From contig JAFVAQ010000029.1 of the NCBI GenBank assembly GCA_017480495.1, forward strand, positions 1 through 64,000: DNA of 64,000 nt, given 5' to 3'. This document shows positions 52,061 to 60,075 of this stretch, one piece after another. The DNA is from Eubacterium sp. (lineage in GTDB: Bacteria > Bacillota > Clostridia > Lachnospirales > Lachnospiraceae). The translations under genes were made by a program, and so were the position numbers. How positions within the stretch are numbered: the first letter of the stretch is position 1; each line of letters starts with the position of its first letter. The notes beneath the pieces are model-generated. The model saw only the letters and a program-made list of their open reading frames with translations. It was not told the DNA's origin and searched no databases.

Positions 52061-52077
52061 TTGTGCAAAGTGCACAA
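52061..52077. promoter_or_regulatory. Perfect palindrome TTGTGCA-AAG-TGCACAA
   Basis: 7-bp arms with a 3-base spacer, 60 bases upstream of the pilin promoter and about 85 bases from the divergent 79-aa gene. The size and symmetry suit a dimeric regulator's operator, possibly serving both directions. Confidence 0.5.
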
Positions 52078-52096
52078 AAAAGATTGTGAGGTTTTT

Positions 52097-52200
52097 TGTT
52101 CACAGAAAATACACATTCGCTTGCGATTATGAACAGATAGAACTATAATGTGAACAAAATATGAACGAGTTGTAAACAGATTTAAAACTTTTTGTGAACA
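52097..52200 (+). repeat. Helically phased TGAACA repeat cluster
   Basis: TGAACA or a one-base variant at 52130, 52151, 52162 (TGAACG), 52173 (TAAACA) and 52195. A weaker GAACT lies at 52140 and an inverted copy (TGTTCA) at 52097. Steps are 21, 11, 11 and 22 bases, so copies lie on one helix face. They overlap and follow the predicted promoter. Confidence 0.6.
52121..52149 (+). promoter_or_regulatory. Promoter of the pilin-like gene
   Basis: TTGCGA (52121-52126), 17 bases, perfect TATAAT (52144-52149). The start is near 52156, giving a ~100-base leader to the ATG at 52256 that contains several TGAACA copies. Confidence 0.6.
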
Positions 52201-52255
52201 TGTTTTATATTTTAAACATCAAAATGACATTTTTTATCTTGGGAGGGAATAAAGA

Positions 52256-52942
52256 ATGGAAGAAAGTGGAAGGAAACGTAACAATAAAGGTTTCTCACTT
52301 GTAGAACTGATAGTTGTTATCGCTATCATGTCAATACTTGCAATGGTAATAAGTATTGCCGTTATCCATTATATGGAGAAGGCTCGTCAGGCAAAGGACG
52401 TATACCACGCAAGTCTTATTAAGGATGCGCTTAATGTATATCCATTTGCCAGTGATTTTCAGGGAAGAGACGTTTGGTACGAAGATCCTGTAACTCACGA
52501 AAAGGAACATTTCAGAAGAGGCTGGGTATATGTTGACAAGGACGAGGTAAGATGTTCTGATGCAAGTTGCGCTCTTGCAATGATTTATGCCGGACTTGTA
52601 CATGTTAGCCCAGAAATGGAAGCAACACTTGCAGAACATGAAGAGAGTAATCCAGCATGGTTCCCAACTGGACCAGATGGAGACTACATTAGAAAATCAG
52701 ACATTAACGAATATGTATTTAAGAATGATATCACGGTTCACGCAAGAAGAACCTGGAATACATATCAGCTGGATGTATATGTAGACGATCAGGGCGAACT
52801 GCATCTCGGAGCCAGTGCCTCCAACGCCCAAAGAGTCGGCGGTCACGAAAAGGATGAGAAAACCGCAAGGCTCATGGCTCAAAAGCTCGGTTTCTATGAC
52901 GCAAAGATCACACCAATCGGTGAACAGTATACAGGAAAATAA
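52256..52942 (+). CDS. Type IV pilin-like (pseudopilin) protein
   Basis: 228 aa. Leader MEESGRKRNNKG, then the prepilin-peptidase cleavage motif G|FSLVELIVVIAIMSILAMV with Glu at +5, then a hydrophobic helix to about residue 43. The rest is an extracellular domain with two close cysteines (RCSDASCA, about 101-106), probably disulfide-bonded, and a C-terminal Lys/Thr-Gly end. AGGGAGG lies 9 bases before the ATG. It stands alone on the plus strand between minus-strand genes, with no pilus assembly ATPase or peptidase nearby, so it must use machinery encoded elsewhere. Confidence 0.88.
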   Translation: MEESGRKRNNKGFSLVELIVVIAIMSILAMVISIAVIHYMEKARQAKDVYHASLIKDALNVYPFASDFQGRDVWYEDPVTHEKEHFRRGWVYVDKDEVRCSDASCALAMIYAGLVHVSPEMEATLAEHEESNPAWFPTGPDGDYIRKSDINEYVFKNDITVHARRTWNTYQLDVYVDDQGELHLGASASNAQRVGGHEKDEKTARLMAQKLGFYDAKITPIGEQYTGK

Positions 52943-52962
52943 ATAAATTATAGCCACACCTT

Positions 52963-53008
52963 AAAAAATGTTGTCCTTTTACCTTATTGGTAAAGGACAA
53001 CATTTTTT
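52963..53008. terminator. Bidirectional terminator containing a stop codon
   Basis: Arms 52963-52983 and 52989-53008 (AAAAAATGTTGTCCTTT / AAAGGACAACATTTTTT) with a single bulge and 5-base loop. T tracts on both strands. The TAA of the minus-strand GTPase gene is the loop, and its last residues are encoded by one arm. Confidence 0.85.
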
Positions 53009-55653
53009 CTGCTCATTAAGTAGTCACTTTCGAGCTGAGAAGCCGTCATCATCTTCGAATTCTCACCTCTTATTATCAGCTGAATCATTCCATCTGAGGT
53101 GGCGACAGTTATATCAAGCTTCTTAGAATTCTCCACTGTAAATCTTTCTATGTACTGATCTGCAGTTTCCGCCTGTTTCGTATAAACCACGTGAACTCCC
53201 AGGTAATCCATTTTCTCCGTGAAATGCCCCCTCACATTATACGCATCGAAAACCACTATTATTTCAGTACCCTTAAGTGCCTTATATTCTGACATCATAT
53301 CAAGCAGCTTAAACCTGGCCGCCTCTAAATCCAGTGACTGTTTATCTTTTGAGGCATTTGCATCCGCCAGAAGGCTCTTCAGTTCCCTCCAGGCATGAAT
53401 AATATTATATCCATCTACTAGAAGGTATTTCTTTTTAGCTGAAGTTTCAGAAGTAGCCGCCTTCTTTGCCCCGCTTGCTCTATTCTCTGCCTGGACCGTA
53501 CTTTTACTGAGGTACACGCGCTTAGTCCTGCGGTTTTCCTTACCCGCATTTGAGTGAGTGGCACTTCTAAGGATATCATCTATCTCCTCTGTTCCAAGTG
53601 CTATATCTCTCTCCTCCGCGGTTCTAGTATGCACTCGTCTCAAGGCCTCTGCTTCTCTATTTATCCTATCCTCTTCACTTTCCTCATCTAGTTCAAAATA
53701 TTCAGACTCCTTAGATGGAAGATGCATAAGCTCCTCACATTCAAACCATGGCACATAGTAGCCCGCTCCATGATCTATAAATATACTTCCGGAAGGATTC
53801 TCTTTATCATTATCAGGATTATATCCCCTCTCCTCTATCACCGACTCGGCAATAGCTTCAGGTGCATCCTGGTATCCTGCAAACTTAAGCTCAATCTCAC
53901 CCTGCCCAGAGGTATACTCCGTCAACCTGGTCTGGTAATCCGCTATACATCTAGCAGGAGCATTTCCAACTAAGCCTGCCTCTGCATCCATTGAACAGCT
54001 TCCACCCATATCCGATATCTCAGTCATCACACGGCCAACACTCTCTGTAGGAAGAGTTATTCTAAAATCAAACATAGGTTCAAGCAGCACGCATCCCACC
54101 TTCATAAGGCCCTGCCTAATTGCGCGCCTTACCGACTCACAAAAGTCCTGACTATCTGTATGCTTTAAATGCGCCTTACCTGCGACCAGTGTAAATCTAA
54201 TATCTGTCAGCGCCGCCCCTGTAAGAATACCAACGGGCAAATGCTCTGTAATCGTGGAGAGAATGGTTTTCTGCCAATTTATATCCAGATCATTTACACT
54301 AAGATCACTGGCCACTTCAATACCTGTCCCACGAGGTAAAGGCTCCATCAGAATCTGCACCTCTGAATAGTGGCGAAGGGGTTCGAAATGTCCATATCCA
54401 ATAACAGGACTAGCAATAGTTTCCTTATAAACAAAGCTTCCCTTTGCGAAGTCAATTGGAACTCCATATTTTTCCAGGACTCTTTCTCTAAGTATTTCCA
54501 TCTGGAAGGAACCCATAACTGATATACTCGCCCTATCCTCTCCTATTATCTCCAGTTGTAGAAGAGGATCCTCATCGCAGAGTTCTCTTAATTTTGGAAG
54601 GAATACTCGAAGTGGAACATCTGTCGGAAGAACTACGTCATATCTCAACACCGGCTGACAGACCGGCGCATCGTCGTCAAACTCTTCGCCTAAACCCATT
54701 CCGGCAAATGTGTGTTCAAGTCCAAGAAAAGCAACTACATCTCCAGCTTCCGCCTTATCTACATTTACATACTTAACTCCGCTATAGCTTCTTATCTGAC
54801 TAATTTTCTCGCCAGCCAGTCGCGGGTCTTCTATCTCCCCTCTAACGGCTACACTTCCACCAGTTATCTTCGCATAGGAAAGCTTCTGTCCATTTTCGAA
54901 GCTCACCTTGAATATCTTAGCCGAAAAGGAATCCTTAAATGAAATCTCAGGCAGATATTCCGTTATCATCCTGATTAACTCGTCAACATTTTCATTTTTA
55001 AGAGCAGCACCAAAAACCACAGGATGAAACTTTCCAGAAGAAATGAGCGATGTCACATCCTCTTTACTTAGCTTCTCCTCTTCCAGGTACTTCTCTATCG
55101 TCACTTCAGATAATGCAGCAACCTCTTCCCACTTAGCGAAAATGTCCTCATACTTAATGAATCCCTCTCCAACCTTCTCTAATAGTTCAGAGAGAAGCTC
55201 TTCCTCAGTCCTTTCACACATGTCCATCTTATTAATGAACACCATATAAGGAATCTTATATTTTTTCAACATGCCTATAAGACGTTTCGTTGAAGCGGTC
55301 ACTCCATCTGGTCCACTAACCAAAAGAAGAGCCAAATCAAGCACTGACAGTGCTCTCTCTGCCTCACCTATAAAGTCCGCATGTCCAGGGGTATCTATAA
55401 GAGTTATCCTGATGCCATCACCACAATTATTTAGTTCATTATCCTTGTCAATATCGCAGAGCGCTTGCTTCGACAGAATAGTTACGCCTCTCTTCTTCTC
55501 CAGATTATCTGTATCCAGAAAGGCATCTCCATTATCAACTCTACCCGCATTTCTGATCATTCCCAGATTATATAAAATGCTTTCTGTAAGTGTTGTCTTT
55601 CCAGCATCAACATGGGCAAGAATACCCATCGTTATTTTCTTTAAACCACTCAT
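52984..55653 (-). CDS. TetM/EF-G-like ribosomal GTPase fused to a YacP/Rae1-like NYN nuclease domain
   Basis: 889 aa. The GTPase domain has G1 AHVDAGKTT (14-22), switch region RGVTI, G3 DTPGHADF and G4 NKMD, followed by EF-G-like domains II-V in TetM layout to about residue 640. An acidic linker follows, then a basic patch (RRTKRVYLSKS) and a NYN/PIN-like domain at 740-889. That domain has acidic residues D747 (LLVDGYN), D803 (VVFDAYN), D832 (ETADQYIERF) and D854 (ATSDGM), as in YacP/Rae1, a ribosome-associated endoribonuclease. Inference: a ribosome-directed factor that can also cut mRNA or rRNA. Real tetracycline protection is unproven. Downstream of a two-component pair, 36 bases after it. 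Confidence 0.9.
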   Translation of the reverse strand: MSGLKKITMGILAHVDAGKTTLTESILYNLGMIRNAGRVDNGDAFLDTDNLEKKRGVTILSKQALCDIDKDNELNNCGDGIRITLIDTPGHADFIGEAERALSVLDLALLLVSGPDGVTASTKRLIGMLKKYKIPYMVFINKMDMCERTEEELLSELLEKVGEGFIKYEDIFAKWEEVAALSEVTIEKYLEEEKLSKEDVTSLISSGKFHPVVFGAALKNENVDELIRMITEYLPEISFKDSFSAKIFKVSFENGQKLSYAKITGGSVAVRGEIEDPRLAGEKISQIRSYSGVKYVNVDKAEAGDVVAFLGLEHTFAGMGLGEEFDDDAPVCQPVLRYDVVLPTDVPLRVFLPKLRELCDEDPLLQLEIIGEDRASISVMGSFQMEILRERVLEKYGVPIDFAKGSFVYKETIASPVIGYGHFEPLRHYSEVQILMEPLPRGTGIEVASDLSVNDLDINWQKTILSTITEHLPVGILTGAALTDIRFTLVAGKAHLKHTDSQDFCESVRRAIRQGLMKVGCVLLEPMFDFRITLPTESVGRVMTEISDMGGSCSMDAEAGLVGNAPARCIADYQTRLTEYTSGQGEIELKFAGYQDAPEAIAESVIEERGYNPDNDKENPSGSIFIDHGAGYYVPWFECEELMHLPSKESEYFELDEESEEDRINREAEALRRVHTRTAEERDIALGTEEIDDILRSATHSNAGKENRRTKRVYLSKSTVQAENRASGAKKAATSETSAKKKYLLVDGYNIIHAWRELKSLLADANASKDKQSLDLEAARFKLLDMMSEYKALKGTEIIVVFDAYNVRGHFTEKMDYLGVHVVYTKQAETADQYIERFTVENSKKLDITVATSDGMIQLIIRGENSKMMTASQLESDYLMSRKNVVLYQ

Positions 55654-55689
55654 ATAAAATATCGTCCTTGATTACATTTCCCTTTGACT

Positions 55690-57075
55690 TTAGCTGATTG
55701 GAATCATAAGTGTAACCGAGAAACCTTTATCATCACTGTCACAGATTAGTTCTCCGTTCATTTTAAGCATAAGTGACTTTGCTATGTATAGTCCCAGACC
55801 ACTTCCATCCACTTTTTCATTTTCTGCCCTTTTACCACGATAGAACTTGTTGGTTATAAGCTCCAGCTCGTCACGTGGAACCCCTGGTCCATAATCCTTA
55901 ATAGACATCTCAAGGTATTTCTCTGAAACGCTATAATCAACATCTATCTTAGTTTCAGCATACTTATACGAATTACTGATGATATTCCCTATCACCTGAC
56001 TCATACGCTTGCTGTCAATATTAATAATCAGCTTTGGAAGCGTCGACTCATTAACCAGCCCCTTTGAATCATTTTTCTTAATTATCTCACTTAAAACACT
56101 AGAAGCCTCGTCATGTAAGCTTACCTTGAATTCGCCCAGATCCTCGAGGGTAGTCGAGAAGAGATCGCTTACCAGACTGTCTATCTGGTCAGCCTTCTTG
56201 TAAATGTTATCCAGCTTATCTAAGATATCTGTATCTCTCTCGAGCTCCAGTTCCTTAGTCGTACCCTCACCTAAAGCTTTTTTCTCAGGTTCTTCATTTA
56301 TATATTTATTAAGCTTAGCTTCGAGAAGCTCAGCCGTTAGCTTAATACCTGTTATGGGAGTTTTTAGATCGTGACTAAGAGAGGCTATAAGCTCTTTCTC
56401 CTTACGCTGAAGTTCTATCTCTCGCTGACGTGACTCAGCCAGTTCCTCTCGCATGATGTCGAAGCTTTCTGTAAATGCACCAAACATGTTATTTTCTTCC
56501 ATCATCAATGGTTCATCCAATTTTCCCTCTGCCACCTTACCTGCGAAGGTCTGCATTCTATCAAATGGCTTCACTATATTCTTCTCAATATATAAGCCAT
56601 ATATAACGGCACCTATTATGAAAAACAGTGCCATAATAGCCACGCCCATAACCAGTTTTCTTTTTATCCGAGCATAACCTTCCTCCGGTGTATCCAGCAG
56701 GACAACAGAGCCAACAATCCTTTCGTCCTTTATGACATATCTATAGATAAGCCTTTTTTTGCTGGCAACTTCAACTGTTAGTCTTCCCTTATTGTCAGTT
56801 ATTTCGTTGATTCTTTTTTCTGCACCGGGAGTTTTATACACCTCATTTCCCACGCTATCCAAAACAACAAAATCCACCCCATAGTCCTTTTCTTCAAGAC
56901 TATCGGGTGAATCCATCTTCTCTTCAGCATCCTTGACTATATCATTTAGTATAAGGAGTTTTTCATTATCCACTGCAATACTCTCACTTATATCACCAGA
57001 TACATTTACAAAAAGAATGATACCTGTGAGCATTAAAATGCCAAATACTAAAACAGCTTTTGCATAGTTCCTCAT
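55690..57075 (-). CDS. Sensor histidine kinase (HAMP, HisKA)
   Basis: 461 aa. TM1 is at about 6-26 and TM2 at about 140-160, with a ~115-residue extracellular loop. HAMP (IVKPFDRMQTFAGKVAEGKL) is followed by HisKA with SLSHDLKTPITGIKL (phospho-His) and HATPase with NIISNSYKYA, DYGPGVP and GSGLGLYIAKSLM. Its ATG overlaps the regulator's stop (ATGA). The GTPase/NYN gene follows after 36 bases, so the kinase may sense the condition that calls for it. An equally close ABC exporter unit lies upstream on the same strand. Confidence 0.93.
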   Translation of the reverse strand: MRNYAKAVLVFGILMLTGIILFVNVSGDISESIAVDNEKLLILNDIVKDAEEKMDSPDSLEEKDYGVDFVVLDSVGNEVYKTPGAEKRINEITDNKGRLTVEVASKKRLIYRYVIKDERIVGSVVLLDTPEEGYARIKRKLVMGVAIMALFFIIGAVIYGLYIEKNIVKPFDRMQTFAGKVAEGKLDEPLMMEENNMFGAFTESFDIMREELAESRQREIELQRKEKELIASLSHDLKTPITGIKLTAELLEAKLNKYINEEPEKKALGEGTTKELELERDTDILDKLDNIYKKADQIDSLVSDLFSTTLEDLGEFKVSLHDEASSVLSEIIKKNDSKGLVNESTLPKLIINIDSKRMSQVIGNIISNSYKYAETKIDVDYSVSEKYLEMSIKDYGPGVPRDELELITNKFYRGKRAENEKVDGSGLGLYIAKSLMLKMNGELICDSDDKGFSVTLMIPIS

Positions 57076-57824
57076 TTTAATACACTAAAATCCCTCTCAA
57101 TCATGTATCCAACGCCCCAAACAGTTTTTATAATCTGCGGATTCTTTGGATCATTTTCTATTTTTTCCCTTAAATGCCGAATGTGAACCGCCAGAGTTCC
57201 TTCCCCTATAAATTCATCATCCCATACATTCTTTAGAAGTTCATCCTTCGTAACAACGCGGTTTTGATTTTCAAGAAGATATATCAGCATTTTATATTCC
57301 ATAGCTTTAAGACCAAGCAATTCATTACCTTTCCTAAGCTTATGAAGATTTGTATCTACACTGATAGTATCTGTAAGACTTATACTGTCTGAATTTTCAT
57401 CTATCTTGTTTTGCTCTACACTACTTGTTTTTGATGCAAGCTCAGCATTCTCCTTCGCCTTCTCATATCTTGCAAGGATAGTCTTTACCTTAGCCAGAAG
57501 TATGCTGAGAGTATAAGGTTTCTTGATATAGTCATCACCACCGATATTCAGGGCGATTAGAACATCATCATCACTGGTTCTGGCACTAATAAAAAGTATC
57601 GGAACATCCGAGCTTTCCCTGACTTTTTTACAGAGTTCAAAACCGGACTTATCTCCAAGATTAATATCCAGAAGAAGCAGAGATACACTGTTCTCGTTCA
57701 AAAATTGGATGGCATCTTCAAAACTCGTCACATATGCAGTTTTAATGTCGAACATATTGAAGTACTCCGCAGTTGACTGGGCTATTACTTCATCATCGTC
57801 GATCATAAGAACCTTGTATTCCAT
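57072..57824 (-). CDS. OmpR-family response regulator
   Basis: 250 aa. Receiver with IDDDE, phospho-acceptor D53 (LLLDINLGDKSG) and YIKKPYT. An unusual ~35-residue polar linker (SKTSSVEQNKIDENSDSIS) comes before the winged-helix DNA-binding domain (EYKMLIYLLENQNRVVTKDEL, RHLREKIE, VWGVGYMIE). AGGTGG lies before the ATG. First gene of the RR-HK-GTPase unit; a palindrome at its start site suggests autoregulation. Confidence 0.94.
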   Translation of the reverse strand: MEYKVLMIDDDEVIAQSTAEYFNMFDIKTAYVTSFEDAIQFLNENSVSLLLLDINLGDKSGFELCKKVRESSDVPILFISARTSDDDVLIALNIGGDDYIKKPYTLSILLAKVKTILARYEKAKENAELASKTSSVEQNKIDENSDSISLTDTISVDTNLHKLRKGNELLGLKAMEYKMLIYLLENQNRVVTKDELLKNVWDDEFIGEGTLAVHIRHLREKIENDPKNPQIIKTVWGVGYMIERDFSVLK

Positions 57825-57887
57825 TTCACCACCTGCATTTTTTTATTTAATATGCTTTTCCTGCAAGCAGGAACGCAGTTTGACTTT

Positions 57888-57931
57888 TGACACTTATGTC
57901 ATATTATAGAATAATTCCAAATAGAGGACAA
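57888..57931 (-). promoter_or_regulatory. Promoter and palindromic operator of the RR-HK-GTPase operon
   Basis: Minus-strand TTGTCC (57926-57931), 17 bases, TATAAT (57903-57908). Directly after the -10 lies TGACA-TAAG-TGTCA (57888-57901), spanning the start site, with a further TGAC half-site 7 bases on. A dimeric regulator bound here would control initiation. Confidence 0.65.
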
Positions 57932-57952
57932 TCCTTTTCAAGAACTGTCCTC
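57924..57952 (-). terminator. Hairpin after the serine hydrolase gene
   Basis: GAGGACA (57924-57930) and TGTCCTC (57946-57952) with a 15-base loop. The minus-strand follow-on TATTTGG is a weak U tract. It overlaps the next operon's -35, so it may be a partial terminator. Confidence 0.5.
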
Positions 57953-57999
57953 CCCATATTGTTACAATTTCAGGAATCATTTGTAACACTTTATATAAC

Positions 58000-60003
58000 T
58001 TATCTTATCCTTATAGTATCCCCTGTCTCTCCTATAAACATGATATACCCCTCCTTTGGAAGGTGGATGACATCTCCATAGTCTATCATATGGGTACTGT
58101 ACTTAACCTTTCCGAACTTATCATATACATAGACTGCGCTGTTATCAGGCCGTTCCAGACTGATGTTTTTGTTTGCCATAGAGTCATCTATATTAAACCA
58201 TACAGCCTTTTCTGTTGTAAGGCTCACTTCCTTAACATCAGCTGTAAAGCTCTCATTATCTGTAACAGGTACAACCTCCAGATCAGTTGATGCATGAACC
58301 ACTCCGGTATCATCAACATAAATATCAAAGATATCTCTATTTCCGGAACTAGGAATAGTTGTAAATGCCTCCAGATGATTCTCATCAACTATTTTTAATA
58401 TTCTGGTCGCCATACCAAAATTGACAACATAACCGCTATCTTCCAGTACCCTAATCTCAGTAAACGGAATTTGATAAACCGCTGAAGAGTACTTTTCAGA
58501 TTCGACTGCATACTTCATGCCATCTCTTTCTTGCCATGCTTTTATAGCTTCTTCAGATACAGGATAAGGCTCCAGTTTTTCTCCTGAATATGTTCTATTA
58601 CATCCATTTACAAGGCCACTCTGTTTTGAAACACTTTCCTCAGTAATATATACATGTCCCTCTGCCTCTACAAAATTAATACAGAAGTAGTCAGGATCAA
58701 CCCTAAATTCTCCAGCTTCTATATCTCCTGTCACCCTTACAAATCCATTATCCGTATACATATAATATTCATCAGATGTACCTGCCCCGAGCATCTTGAC
58801 AAGAGCATACTTCATATCAGGAAATGTGATTTCAGCAGGAGCTCCATCCAGTGAATAATAACCTTCATACTTCTTATAAGAATCAGGAACTGTTTCCTTT
58901 AGTTCTACCTCTGGTGCGGTAGTCTCCTCTACTTCGATACCTTGCTCCTCGAGAACTATATTGGCAAGTGCTTCTGCCATAGCCATGTTATACCCGCTGC
59001 TTCCTCCCGAAGTAGTAACACATACACTCACTTCCTCGTCTGGCAGCACTAGAAGACCAGCATGATAATCCGTGTTGTCGCCACCTTTATAGAGAGCTTT
59101 CACACCCGCCTCTTCATACATAGGAATATCTACCATATCCCAACCCAGACCGTTTTGATCCATATAGTCCGGATCATATTTTAAATTGCCAGAAGCATCA
59201 GTTGTACTACTCCAAAGAGTTGCCATCTCATTCTTACTACCTTCAGAAAGAAGTCTGTTATCGCCTTTAAAGAACGTACTTCCGAATTCACAGGTATCTA
59301 ACGCAGTTGAGTAAATTCCTCCGGAACCAAAATCCATACTGTATTCTGTTTCATATCTGTTATTACTATCTGGGAATATATCTGCAAGAGCCGGATTTCC
59401 AAATACATTCTTTGCAGTATATATATTTTCAGCCCCGAGCTTTCCTGCTATATTTTTCTCCACATAGTCTGTATAGCTCATACCGGAGACTCTCTCCACT
59501 AATAATTCAAGGAGTGTAAATCCATCATTACAATAAGCCGCATATTCACCCGGATCCGCCTTAAGTCTCTGATTCTCCAGATTCTTAAGAGTGTTTTCCG
59601 TGGAAACGGAAGAATTATCGCCATAAAGGTCAGAGTTTTTAAGAGATGAACCAAATATCCCAGACGTATGATTCATCAGCATCCTGACAGTGATATCCTT
59701 GTAACGTTCATCTGCCATCTTGAAGTCATCTATATAGTCTGTCACCGGCGCATCCAGATCCACCTTACCCTGTTCCACCAGCTGCATCACAGCTGTTGTT
59801 ACATACACCTTACTAACCGAACCAATACAGTAGATCTGATCCGCATCACCTTCCGTCGCATCCCCCTGCACCTCACCCTCTGCCGCATATACAACCTCAC
59901 TACTCCTATCATCCAAACCGGTTGCGCAGCTGATACCAGCAATCATTAATGAACACATTCCAAATGTTATAATTCTATTTTTTATATTCTTATTATTCAT
60001 CAT
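58000..60003 (-). CDS. Beta-lactamase-fold serine hydrolase with long C-terminal region
   Basis: 667 aa from ATG 60001-60003 (AAAGGG 5 bases upstream). A signal peptide ends near GISCATG or VVYAAE. The class C/DD-peptidase-like domain has S-x-x-K in IGSVSKVYVTT, LLMNHTSG-type MLMNHTSGIFG and the Tyr motif YCNDGFTLLELL. Only ~35 residues lie between the signal and the SxxK, where the family usually has ~60 with two beta strands, so the N-terminal part of the fold seems shortened. The ~300 C-terminal residues are beta-rich and unassigned. It is encoded downstream of an ABC exporter, so a role with cell-envelope peptides is plausible. Confidence 0.82.
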   Translation of the reverse strand: MMNNKNIKNRIITFGMCSLMIAGISCATGLDDRSSEVVYAAEGEVQGDATEGDADQIYCIGSVSKVYVTTAVMQLVEQGKVDLDAPVTDYIDDFKMADERYKDITVRMLMNHTSGIFGSSLKNSDLYGDNSSVSTENTLKNLENQRLKADPGEYAAYCNDGFTLLELLVERVSGMSYTDYVEKNIAGKLGAENIYTAKNVFGNPALADIFPDSNNRYETEYSMDFGSGGIYSTALDTCEFGSTFFKGDNRLLSEGSKNEMATLWSSTTDASGNLKYDPDYMDQNGLGWDMVDIPMYEEAGVKALYKGGDNTDYHAGLLVLPDEEVSVCVTTSGGSSGYNMAMAEALANIVLEEQGIEVEETTAPEVELKETVPDSYKKYEGYYSLDGAPAEITFPDMKYALVKMLGAGTSDEYYMYTDNGFVRVTGDIEAGEFRVDPDYFCINFVEAEGHVYITEESVSKQSGLVNGCNRTYSGEKLEPYPVSEEAIKAWQERDGMKYAVESEKYSSAVYQIPFTEIRVLEDSGYVVNFGMATRILKIVDENHLEAFTTIPSSGNRDIFDIYVDDTGVVHASTDLEVVPVTDNESFTADVKEVSLTTEKAVWFNIDDSMANKNISLERPDNSAVYVYDKFGKVKYSTHMIDYGDVIHLPKEGYIMFIGETGDTIRIR

Positions 60004-60075
60004 TTCGTCCCTTTTCAATTCACAGCATATATCTATAATTTATTCTCGAGACCGTTTTTGGACCTCGGCTGATCA

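Noticed and set aside
52097-52200. CRISPR array or replication iterons
   Set aside because: Repeats are only six bases and the spacing is 11-22 bases. No cas gene, dnaA, or AT-rich unwinding region accompanies them.
52984-55653. Calling the GTPase-NYN protein a tetracycline-resistance determinant
   Set aside because: It resembles TetM over the first ~640 residues but carries an extra nuclease-like domain and sits with a two-component system, not on a mobile element. Resistance cannot be inferred.
57841-57880. TTCCTGC-AA-GCAGGAA palindrome before the regulator gene as a terminator
   Set aside because: It lies in the leader between promoter and ATG. It has a very short loop and no T tract, so it is at most a leader hairpin.
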